From Saprospiraceae bacterium (lineage in GTDB: Bacteria; Bacteroidota; Bacteroidia; Chitinophagales; Saprospiraceae), in assembly GCA_013360405.1 (NCBI GenBank), contig JABWBR010000009.1, forward strand, positions 61,540 to 125,539: a stretch of DNA of 64,000 bases. The letters run 5' to 3'. The notes beneath the pieces are model-generated. The model was not told the origin of the DNA, did no database searches, and was given only the letters and a program-made list of their open reading frames with translations. Numbering within the stretch: position 1 is the first letter of the stretch; each line of letters starts with the position of its first letter. Below are positions 38,801 to 45,735 of the stretch, in pieces. Made by a program: the position numbers and the translations under genes.

Positions 38801-39264
38801 AATACCAGATCCAAATCGCCGTCCTGGTCAATATCCGCGGCATCGATGCTGCCTACCGGAATATTGTCGGCGTATTCTACGGGGTGTTTCACAAATTGCC
38901 CTTGTCCGTTGCCGGCATACCAGATGACTTTTCCGGTGGTTACGAAATCGGGGAAGGCCAGGTCCAAAAAGCCGTCGCCGTTCAAATCGGCGATCATGGC
39001 TTCGGAGGCCTGGAATTCGATTTCCAGCGAATCGGAAGGCTCTTTCGGGAAATGCCCCTGCCCGTCGTTGAGGTGCCAATACACAGCCTGTGCATCAACG
39101 CTTCTGATGCTCACCAGGTCGGGATGGCCGTCGGCATTGATATCCGCAGCCTGGACGCCGAAAAAGCCGGTGGTGCTTCCTGCTATGATTTGTTCGGGCA
39201 GAAACTGGGCGGAGATTTCTGAAATAGCAAACAAGGCTAATGCCGCGAAAAATGGTTTTTTCAT
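35806..39264 (-). CDS. FG-GAP/VCBS-repeat T9SS-sorted protein (first of three)
   Basis: A 1152-residue protein. The ATG at 39264 begins the signal peptide MKKPFFAALALFAISEISAQ; a GTG at 39282 would add six residues. FG-GAP/VCBS repeats fill about 20-692. The SdrD-B-like module DKNENKQRDPGEP (702-768), the [18 protein letters not shown] region (912-1056) and a T9SS sorting domain (LWPNPSSGDIFIDW, 1074-1152) follow. It is first gene of the operon, 85 nt after the -7 box of promoter D and divergent from the LytTR regulator. Calcium-bound propellers on the cell surface are the likely outcome; the ligand is unknown. Confidence 0.9.
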   Translation of the reverse strand: MKKPFFAALALFAISEISAQFLPEQIIAGSTTGFFGVQAADINADGHPDLVSIRSVDAQAVYWHLNDGQGHFPKEPSDSLEIEFQASEAMIADLNGDGFLDLAFPDFVTTGKVIWYAGNGQGQFVKHPVEYADNIPVGSIDAADIDQDGDLDLVLQQFLFSSFQIRWVANDGQGNFSNPYLIGAHDGGNTRVEIADLNADGLPDVLVPELSTWYFNYGPGYFQSAPLPTGPYALFGVEDVDGDSDKDLLAYGLNGNLVLHRNITTQFTTEEIPVAYGQYDRISVGDYDNDGDPDMMFNATAWIENDGTGEFTLHNSSFDQNSLYIAPNIILPTAVDFDGDGREEALIPGGGWVGQVGLSTGGEVVSDIIVPEIVGAWALKTFDFDDDGDQDILVTADKLYWFANEGGGLFGARQTVTDLHLISTSFQFADIDGDADLDILTQPYQFPNVLEPTYLLRNLGFGFYANPITLPFYGPAPLLPFDFDADGDTDIIGGAPLHFGENIGNGNFATPEALTVCYAGTPAAADMDGDGDLDIAVPCDLGVTVLENDGAANFTVAQDLPLPNVSRKSWWADLDGSGLLDIVVALDSSIVWFPRLADDTFGAMQVIYQSVDSEITPQLIQLFDQDGDGDVDIAATASHHILILENDGTGGFSSVYQPFYIPFISDLAVMDVDDDMDLDLVFCNNLIVGWFENVTTEAYISGTCYWDKNENKQRDPGEPPFQNQILRLNPSGKHTFTNEDGSFRLYADPGQYELRISPDSCWALTTDSAAYHLDFDGYNTLSELDFGIALTGTEKKPAAQIATGPTRCGFEVPGVVTIHNKGCALTNAVFDLHLDSLVTFISASPPPDVVMPGLLSWQPADTLLPGDKLDIHLVLKIAGPEHLGDTLRILGITRALDQNGNPEIQADSTAFFSVINCAYDPNDKLVNRDMLPENYETAASELVYTIRFQNTGTDTAFNINIRDRLAPELDWSTFRPLGASHPYSVTLDSATRTAVFSFPNILLPDSSANELASHGLVQFSIYPVADLPSGAVISNQAGIYFDFNPPIVTNYAETRVQTTVGVHQPVFVQEKIRLWPNPSSGDIFIDWGAPMPPTGGRLLLTDLTGRLLLEIPLPAASNQSRLALGDLPQGMYLVHILAEGRIWRAAKAVKSN

Positions 39265-39349
39265 AGATGTACGATATTTCACACTGGAGCAAATTACTGC
39301 ATACAGGGCGCCGGTTACTTTTCAGAAAAGCCAGAACGAGGAGATGGAC

Positions 39350-39418
39350 AAATATAATCAACTTGTCACTAGGCTGCTCAGGTTCCTGATATTCGGTGGG
39401 AATTTGATGAAATCCGGC
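39350..39418 (-). promoter_or_regulatory. Promoter D with 21-bp-spaced direct-repeat operator, next to LytTR gene
   Basis: On the minus strand the proximal half-site ACCGAATATCA (39397-39387) is perfect and the distal one GCCGGATTTCA (39418-39408) has two changes, 21 bp apart. After 29 bp comes TATATTTG (39357-39350), a perfect TAnnTTTG box. The FG-GAP operon starts 85 nt further. The operator also lies about 126 bp ahead of the divergent LytTR gene, so it could serve autoregulation too. Confidence 0.65.
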
Positions 39419-39543
39419 GATGTCTTGAACAGGATTACGGGATTGAGGGATACACAAGATGAAAAAACGAGGTAACAAAAAAAAGGCAAATGGTATGGAT
39501 GAATAAACCCGATAAACACTAGGGTTTGAAAAACACATACTAT

Positions 39544-40356
39544 ATGGGAACCCAATCGCATTGGCCTGATCAATTACCTACACCTTATTACCCAGCGGTA
39601 AATCCTGCCAAAACAGATACCCGCATTATGTTGGCCGTAAATTGCCGGCACGTGTGCAGCCTGATTCGCCAACTGCTGGCAAAAAATTGCCCCGGCGCCA
39701 GGGTGGTAGGCGAAACCGACAGCCTGCACCAGGCGGAGCATCTGCTGCGCAACCGGCAAGTGGACCTGCTGTTTTTAGATGTAGAATTAAAAGACGGCGC
39801 CGGCTTTGATTTACTCGACCGATTGCCGGAGTTGAATACGCAGGTAGTTTTCACTACTGCGCATCGCGAAGCTGCTATCCGTGCATTCCGCTACAATGCC
39901 GTTGATTGTTTGCTGAAACCCCTGGTACCCCATGAATTTTATACTGCCGTAAAAAAGGCACGGCAACGCCAGTATGCGGAGACTATCCAACAACAGTACG
40001 CGTTAATTTTACAAAACCAAGAGAGGAGCCTGCCAGATAAAATCGCTTTACCCATAGGTTCGAGCTGCGTTTTTGCGCAAGCAAATGAAATTACCAGACT
40101 GGAGAGTTGCGGCAATTATACGTTTGTGTATTTCGCCGACAGGGAGCGCTGCCTGGTGTCGCGCAATCTCAAGGAAATGGAAGATGTATTGCCCCGCTCC
40201 GCCTTTTTCCGCCCCCACCAATCTCATATCGTGAATGTCAATTTTGTGCGGCAATTCCGAAAAGAGGTGAACTGTACGGCGCTTATGCACGATGGCGCCC
40301 AGGTGCCCGTGGCACGACGGAGGAAGGACGATTTTCTCGCATTGTTGTTGCCGTAG
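39544..40356 (+). CDS. LytTR-type response regulator with atypical receiver
   Basis: A 270-residue protein from the ATG at 39544; a TTG at 39526 is the alternative start. The receiver domain (about 22-140) has the phospho-acceptor site LLFLDVEL, the Thr switch FTTAH and the Lys of CLLKPL. The first strand reads IMLAVNCRH where VDDE is normal, so the acidic metal-binding pair is missing. The LytTR DNA-binding domain (about 165-268) is typical: DEIT-like site, LESCGNYTFVYF, FFRPHQSHIVNVNFV, VPVARRRKDDFL. LytTR proteins bind direct repeats about 21 bp apart; such repeats lie just upstream and at three other promoters here. No histidine kinase is adjacent. It is proposed to regulate the secreted-protein units. 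Confidence 0.9.
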   Translation: MGTQSHWPDQLPTPYYPAVNPAKTDTRIMLAVNCRHVCSLIRQLLAKNCPGARVVGETDSLHQAEHLLRNRQVDLLFLDVELKDGAGFDLLDRLPELNTQVVFTTAHREAAIRAFRYNAVDCLLKPLVPHEFYTAVKKARQRQYAETIQQQYALILQNQERSLPDKIALPIGSSCVFAQANEITRLESCGNYTFVYFADRERCLVSRNLKEMEDVLPRSAFFRPHQSHIVNVNFVRQFRKEVNCTALMHDGAQVPVARRRKDDFLALLLP

Positions 40357-40383
40357 AGACGCAAAATCTTGCGTCTCTACGGC
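40350..40383. terminator. Bidirectional hairpin between convergent genes
   Basis: The arms GCCGTAGAGACGCAA (40350-40364) and its exact complement (40369-40383) are separated by AATC. The hairpin includes the stop codon of the LytTR gene and ends 9 bp before the stop of the convergent hydrolase gene, so it probably terminates both. Fragments of the same sequence (CGTCTCTA) occur near 45085 and 51355, suggesting a dispersed repeat. Confidence 0.65.
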
Positions 40384-40392
40384 ATACAATGT

Positions 40393-41991
40393 TTACCTGA
40401 ATATCAACTTCTGCGAAGACACGCCTTCCTTAAAGCGCACCTTGGCCACATACATGCCCGGAGGCAGCGACCCTCGTTGTAGCAGGAACACATCGCTCTT
40501 CACGTTATTGTGCGTTTGTACCAGTCGGCCACTGAAGTCGAACAACTGCAGGTCGAGCATGGGCGATTCGGGGCGGCTCTGGAAGAAGATCTCCTCAGAA
40601 GCGGGGTTGGGCGCTACAAACAGGCCCACCTCACCGGCGTCAACCAGGTCTTCAACAGAAGTTACGCATTCAAACCCGAGCGCGGTACAGCAATCACCCA
40701 GGCCTAAGGCGGCGCAGGCGCGCGGCGCGAAGTAAGTCAGTACGGTATCGATATATGCGCGGGCTTTTTCCGGCGACATATTCGGGTTGGTCAACAAACC
40801 GTCGTGATGCAGCGTATCCGAATTAAAACTAGTACCATAGGTGGCGTTTACGCCGGCAATAACAGCATCGAGGTAGGGCTTGCTCCACCAGTCCCACGGC
40901 CCCGATTCCACGCGGAAGTTTGGCGGTATCAGAGGATAGATGTGGTCTTCGCCCAACGTTGTAGGCGCCTGGCCCGGAAATTGGAAAGGAACGGGCTTGA
41001 GCGCGTTTACATAAGCTGTAAGCGGACTCGGCAAATCGAGTACGTCAGCCAATACGTCATTGTTGCCCAGGTCGTTGGCTTTTTCAACAGCCGTTCTTGT
41101 GCCTGATACGGCTACGACAAAGTCGCCGGTAGTAGGCACGATAACCGGACCATCGCCAAACGGGGCAAAGGGGTCGGTAACGACATGGTAGCCGATGGTG
41201 GCGGGTTCATTATCAAAGCCGTCAATCCAGGAAATGTCGCCCAATGCGCCGCCCATATTCACGGCCATTTTGAAATCGGAGCTATAACCAACGTGATTGG
41301 GTACGTTTAACAACGCCTGGTTGGTGCCATACACGTTACCGTGGATTGTAGTATCGATATAGGGCAACAGTGTTTCGGTGTTGATAAATTTGTCGATAAC
41401 GACTTCCGAATAAGAGTCGAGGTAAGCGGCGCCCAGCGAGATATAACCGCCGGTGCCCTGGCCCCACATTACGATTTTCTCAGGGTCGATACCGTAGGGG
41501 TTGCCGGCTTCCGCTACGCTTTTGCGCAGGAAGCGCACGCAGGCGCGCGAATCCTGGATGCCGCGGTAAGTGGCTTGCAGCAATGTGCTGGTGCGCGCGT
41601 TTTGGTCGGGAGCCAGCGGTAGCCAGCCCTGGCGGTAGGTAGCAGCAATAGCCACATAACCCATCTTGGCCAGGCGCGTACACATTTCTACTACCGTAGA
41701 GTCGAGCAACCCGCCCGTGATTTGACCATTGAAGTATTGAGGCAAAAAGCTGCCGGTATGGAAGTAAATCACAACAGGGCGGTCTGTTTCATCATCGCCG
41801 ACAGGAGTGTATACGTTCATTTTGAGGTCCAGCGGGGCGGGTGCGCCGGTGAGGATCGAGACGTTGGTAGCGTAGGTAACGCCAGGCGTCACACTAACCT
41901 GGTTGAACACCTGGTCGAGATAACGGGTTTGTGCCTGGCTGCCAAATACCGCGCAGCAAAGCATCAGAAGTAATAGGTTGAGTTTTTTCAT
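40393..41991 (-). CDS. T9SS-sorted alpha/beta-hydrolase-fold protein lacking the nucleophile serine
   Basis: A 532-residue protein starting at the ATG at 41991 (signal peptide MKKLNLLLLMLCCAVFGSQAQ); the longer upstream frame overlaps the receptor gene. It resembles carboxylesterase/BD-FAE hydrolases: PVVIYFHTGSF near residues 72-82 stands at the oxyanion-loop HGGG site, and VMWGQGTGGYIS near 176-187 stands at the nucleophile elbow. There the normal GxSxG is GQGTG, with Gly in place of Ser. A T9SS sorting domain starts at about 457 (VAPNPASEEIFF) and ends PPGMYVAKV. It sits 25 bp after the TonB-dependent receptor in one operon. Catalysis is doubtful; it may be a binding protein. Confidence 0.85.
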   Translation of the reverse strand: MKKLNLLLLMLCCAVFGSQAQTRYLDQVFNQVSVTPGVTYATNVSILTGAPAPLDLKMNVYTPVGDDETDRPVVIYFHTGSFLPQYFNGQITGGLLDSTVVEMCTRLAKMGYVAIAATYRQGWLPLAPDQNARTSTLLQATYRGIQDSRACVRFLRKSVAEAGNPYGIDPEKIVMWGQGTGGYISLGAAYLDSYSEVVIDKFINTETLLPYIDTTIHGNVYGTNQALLNVPNHVGYSSDFKMAVNMGGALGDISWIDGFDNEPATIGYHVVTDPFAPFGDGPVIVPTTGDFVVAVSGTRTAVEKANDLGNNDVLADVLDLPSPLTAYVNALKPVPFQFPGQAPTTLGEDHIYPLIPPNFRVESGPWDWWSKPYLDAVIAGVNATYGTSFNSDTLHHDGLLTNPNMSPEKARAYIDTVLTYFAPRACAALGLGDCCTALGFECVTSVEDLVDAGEVGLFVAPNPASEEIFFQSRPESPMLDLQLFDFSGRLVQTHNNVKSDVFLLQRGSLPPGMYVAKVRFKEGVSSQKLIFR

Positions 41992-42016
41992 ATAGCCGTT
42001 GTTTGAATGAATAAAA

Positions 42017-44857
42017 TTACTTTTTCTTGAAATCGTACAAAATCGAAAAATAAGCCAATCTGCCAATCCGGGGGCCGCCATAGGTCTGGAAGGTCTGTTT
42101 GTTGAGCAGGTTGGAGGCGCCCAGTTTGAAGGTCGTGTTGATTTTTGGGGCCCGCCAGTTGATCTGTGCATCGAGCAGGTCGTAAGAAGGAATAAAACCC
42201 GTGAATTGGGGCGATCCCTCAAAAGTGAAGCCGTCGATCCATTTGTAATTAATATTAAAACCAAAGTTGTTGATCACCAGGCGGCCCAATTTAATGGGAA
42301 TATCGCGACCTGCCAAACCAAAGTTGAACTTATGTTCAGGCGTATTGAAAGCCGGTATGATGGGGTCGTCAGAAGCTGTATTCAGCTTGTTCCAGGAGTA
42401 GTTGCCGTTTACCACGTAGTATTTGCTGAAATAATAATTGAGACCGATAGAGAACCCCTGGGTGGTTACGTTGTCGGTAGCATTGGCCGCTACGCGGTAT
42501 GCTTGCGCTTCTACAGGTAAGCCCGTAACCTGGTCGAATGTAGCGTCTACACCTATATTATAACCGATGAAATCGCGGTAGAAGCTGTAGTAATAAGTGG
42601 CGTCCATATAGAGATGATCGCCAATAAGCGTGCGATATCCGGCTTCGAGTGTTCTTACCTTTTCGGGCTCGATGGGCGCTATATCAAAATATCGCAGCGT
42701 GTCACTGTTGTTGGTATTTAGATAATCTACAAACGATTCAACGGTGAGAAGATCCTGAAAACCATCCAAATTTCCAATCAGAATAGCCCTGCCTACATTA
42801 TAAAACAGGTATTGGTCGGCAAGCGTCGGGTTGCGGATGGCCGAGGAGAAAGAGGCCCGTAAAGTGTGGTTGGGATTTGGAGTGTAAACCATGGAAGCCG
42901 CCGGCGATAGCAGATAGTCGAAGTTCTGGTTTTTATCCAAACGCACCGAGGCATTGATTTTCAGCGTTTTGTTGAGCTCCATGGTGCCGCCGCCGTAGAT
43001 GCCGTATTCGTAAGTGTCGATTTTGCGACCGAAGGTATCCAGCAGGATGGAACCTCTTGAATCGGGGGTGTATAAGCGGGCATTGGCGCCAAATATGAGG
43101 TCGAGGTCGGTAATAGTGTTTTGCTGCACTATATCGTTAAAGCGGTATTCGCCATGGGAATGAAACAGGGCTGATTTGTCGTAAAAGCGCGTGCCGCCTT
43201 CCGAATAAGAAATGCGCGAGGTAATGTTGTTGAATTCTTCCTGGAAGCGGCCGTACGAAAGCGAGTCGGGGTTAGGGTCGTAAAAAGCTTCGGCGCCGAT
43301 TATGGGGTCGGCCTGGTTGGCGTAGTGCTGGGCGGCGTCATGCCATTGGAATAACAACGCCTCAAGTTGGGGGTCACTCAAAAAAGTGCTGACGGCAGCC
43401 TGGAATTCGGCAGGGCGCCCCAGGTAATCCAGCGGATTGGGGTATCCGTCGCGGGCTTTGATCTGGGGTGATACGAAGATATCCCAATAAGCCTTGTAAG
43501 AAGCCCGCCAGTAGTCGCTTTCTTTGGCGTTATCCTGTAGCTGCAAAGCCGTAAAATAGGGATCGTAAGACCTGCCGGCGTCTTCGTGCGTAGCATAAAA
43601 ACGCAGGAAGTAGGTGTCTTCTTTTTTGAGCTCAATCCTGTGCTGGTAAAATTTGATGTCGCGCAGGCTGTAGCGGTTGTCGCCCTGGTATACCGTGGTG
43701 CCCGTGCTGAAATTCGAAGAAAGAATGAGTGTCGGCGACAGCACGTCTAGTGAAGGTTTCAGCCTGAAATGGAAAGCCGCTCCCAACTTGAGGTTTCTGG
43801 AATCGTAATCAACCAGGTCTTTCTCCCGATAACCACGGCGGTGGATGATGCCGAGACCCGGGCTTGAGAGCACCTTGGTAAAGTTGTTCTGCCCCAGGTA
43901 TTCATCGCCGTAAATATTCACGGCATCGAAGCCGCCGGGGTTGGTTGCATCTGTTTCCGAGTCGTATACGGGGTCGTAATTGTCGGCCTCCCAGTCGTCG
44001 GCCCGGAAGTAGTACATGTTGAGTTTGTAGCCGAATGTATGGTGTCCTTGCTTGTTGTGGAACGCATCGGCATAGCGAAAGCCACCTTCGAGCAGGTTGC
44101 GCTCACCCACTTTGATGGTAGCCGACAGGCCGTGGTGCAGATAGGGGTCTTTGGTTTCCATGCTGATTACGCCGTTGAAAGCGTTGGGGCCGTAGAAGGC
44201 CGAGCTGGCGCCCACTACCATGTTAACCCGGTTGACGTCGAGCTCCGAGGCGCCCAGGAAGTTGCCCAGCGAGAAGTTGAGCCCCGGCGACTGGTTGTCG
44301 ACGCCGTCGATGATCTGTAAGGACCGCACCGGACTGGTACTGTTAAAACCGCGGGTGTTGATGATTTTAAAGCCCAGACTGGCCGCCGTAAGATCTACTT
44401 CTTTGAGCGAGCCCAGGCCATCGTAAAAGTTGGCCGCCGGCGTTTCGCGGATGGCTATGTTGTCGAGGGTTTCTACGGTGAGCGCCGACTGCCGCTGCTT
44501 TTCAGAGATGCGACGACCGGTGACTTCCACGCCGGAAATGGTGAAGGCATCTTCTTTCAGCCTGATTTTTAGCGCTGTATTCGCCGAAGCTACGGGGACT
44601 TCCAATTCTGTATAGCCGACGTAGCTTACGGTAAGCGTGAGCGGCAAGCGCTGGTTCGTACTGATCTCGAATTTGCCGTCGAAATCAGTGACCATACCCT
44701 CTGTGGTGCCTTTGATGATCACGCTTGCATTGATGAGTGCTTCGCCGTTATTGTCATCCACTACTTCCCCGCGGATAACGGTCTGAGCGATGGCGCCTTG
44801 CATGATGCCAAAAAATAGAATTATATTTAGAATATGGTGTTTTTGTAGAATTTTCAT
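42017..44857 (-). CDS. TonB-dependent outer-membrane receptor
   Basis: A 946-residue protein from the ATG at 44857; a GTG three codons upstream is the alternative. A signal peptide (ILFFGIMQGAIAQ) precedes a carboxypeptidase-regulatory-like domain (about 25-110; GEVVDDNNGEALINASVIIKG, GMVTDFDGKFEI), then a plug domain (about 115-240; INTRGFN, SLQIIDGVDNQSPG, NVVVGASSAFYGPNAFNGVI-like) and a 22-strand barrel to the C-terminus (YFSILYDFKKK). No SusD-type partner follows; the next gene is a T9SS-sorted hydrolase-fold protein. The substrate cannot be told from sequence. Length and architecture are normal for the family. Confidence 0.93.
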   Translation of the reverse strand: MKILQKHHILNIILFFGIMQGAIAQTVIRGEVVDDNNGEALINASVIIKGTTEGMVTDFDGKFEISTNQRLPLTLTVSYVGYTELEVPVASANTALKIRLKEDAFTISGVEVTGRRISEKQRQSALTVETLDNIAIRETPAANFYDGLGSLKEVDLTAASLGFKIINTRGFNSTSPVRSLQIIDGVDNQSPGLNFSLGNFLGASELDVNRVNMVVGASSAFYGPNAFNGVISMETKDPYLHHGLSATIKVGERNLLEGGFRYADAFHNKQGHHTFGYKLNMYYFRADDWEADNYDPVYDSETDATNPGGFDAVNIYGDEYLGQNNFTKVLSSPGLGIIHRRGYREKDLVDYDSRNLKLGAAFHFRLKPSLDVLSPTLILSSNFSTGTTVYQGDNRYSLRDIKFYQHRIELKKEDTYFLRFYATHEDAGRSYDPYFTALQLQDNAKESDYWRASYKAYWDIFVSPQIKARDGYPNPLDYLGRPAEFQAAVSTFLSDPQLEALLFQWHDAAQHYANQADPIIGAEAFYDPNPDSLSYGRFQEEFNNITSRISYSEGGTRFYDKSALFHSHGEYRFNDIVQQNTITDLDLIFGANARLYTPDSRGSILLDTFGRKIDTYEYGIYGGGTMELNKTLKINASVRLDKNQNFDYLLSPAASMVYTPNPNHTLRASFSSAIRNPTLADQYLFYNVGRAILIGNLDGFQDLLTVESFVDYLNTNNSDTLRYFDIAPIEPEKVRTLEAGYRTLIGDHLYMDATYYYSFYRDFIGYNIGVDATFDQVTGLPVEAQAYRVAANATDNVTTQGFSIGLNYYFSKYYVVNGNYSWNKLNTASDDPIIPAFNTPEHKFNFGLAGRDIPIKLGRLVINNFGFNINYKWIDGFTFEGSPQFTGFIPSYDLLDAQINWRAPKINTTFKLGASNLLNKQTFQTYGGPRIGRLAYFSILYDFKKK

Positions 44858-45088
44858 ACCATTCACCTGTGTTTGATTAGGAAATTATTTGGCCTGCCAG
44901 GCGAAATTAGTGAAAATCTGTAAAATTAACAGCTTTCTTTTTTTTTGTCTTTTAAAGAAAGGCAATACATTGTATGTGAAGAAATTACAGGCAAGCACAT
45001 TTTCTTTTGTTACGGAAATTTAAGCCTAATATACGTTGTCTGGCCTGCAAACCTGCTTTTCGTCGCCAATTTTACGTTTGGTTCGTCT

Positions 45089-45649
45089 CTACGACAGGGA
45101 AAACCACCTCAAATACAACCTACTCATCACCCAACCCACGAGCACTCCCAGTAGCGCCCCTATCGTAATATCGAGCGGATAGTGCACGCCCACGTATACC
45201 TGACCCAGCGCAATAGAAGCAGCCCATAAATACAGCGGCACGCGAATACGCCGGTAACGGCGCCCAAGCGTCAAACTCAGAAAGGCCGCCAATGCAAAGT
45301 GATTGGTAGCGTGCGAGGAGGTGAAACTATATCCTACCCCGCAGGGAATCAACAAATCGACCTGGGTTTTCACCTCGGGGTCGTTGCAGGGCCGCAGCCT
45401 CCTTACATTTTTTTTGATGAGCTCGCTGCTGGTCTGGTCGGCAACGGCGATCGTGATAGCCACAGCCACGAGGAAATAGAGGCTTTTGAACCGGTATTTC
45501 CACACTACCAGCGCCACCCCGATCGCATATAGCGGGATCCAAAAGCTTTTGTCGCGCCAGTATGGCATAATGGCGTCTAGCCAGGGTGTATGCCAGTCAT
45601 TATTAATCCAGTAAAACAGGGCCTGGTCGAGTTGTAGGAGTTCCTGCAT
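45089..45649 (-). CDS. PAP2-family membrane phosphatase
   Basis: A 186-residue protein with about five to six transmembrane segments. The three PAP2 motifs are visible: KNVRRLRPC (about 80-88), the SSHATNHF variant of PSGH (about 111-118), and a C-terminal HYPLDITIG (about 154-162) in place of SRxxxxxH-D. Family members remove phosphate from undecaprenyl pyrophosphate or phosphatidic acid/PGP at the inner membrane; which one applies is not resolvable. It is a single gene, divergent from glmM across about 86 bp. Confidence 0.88.
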   Translation of the reverse strand: MQELLQLDQALFYWINNDWHTPWLDAIMPYWRDKSFWIPLYAIGVALVVWKYRFKSLYFLVAVAITIAVADQTSSELIKKNVRRLRPCNDPEVKTQVDLLIPCGVGYSFTSSHATNHFALAAFLSLTLGRRYRRIRVPLYLWAASIALGQVYVGVHYPLDITIGALLGVLVGWVMSRLYLRWFSLS

Positions 45650-45709
45650 TGTACTTCGGGTTTGACGGCAAAGTTAGCACAACCGGCATAAAAAACCGGT
45701 TGCTATACG

Positions 45710-45717
45710 TAACTTTG
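45710..45717 (+). promoter_or_regulatory. -7 box of glmM
   Basis: TAACTTTG is a perfect match to the Bacteroidota TAnnTTTG box and ends 18 bp before the TTG start, so the leader would be only about a dozen nucleotides. A short inverted repeat (CAACCGG/CCGGTTG, 45680-45702) lies just upstream and could be a terminator for the opposite direction or an operator. Confidence 0.5.
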
Positions 45718-45735
45718 CAGCAAAACTAATTTACG

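Noticed and set aside
41992..42264. N-terminal extension of the hydrolase-fold gene
   Set aside because: It overlaps the receptor gene; the signal peptide starts at the ATG at 41991.
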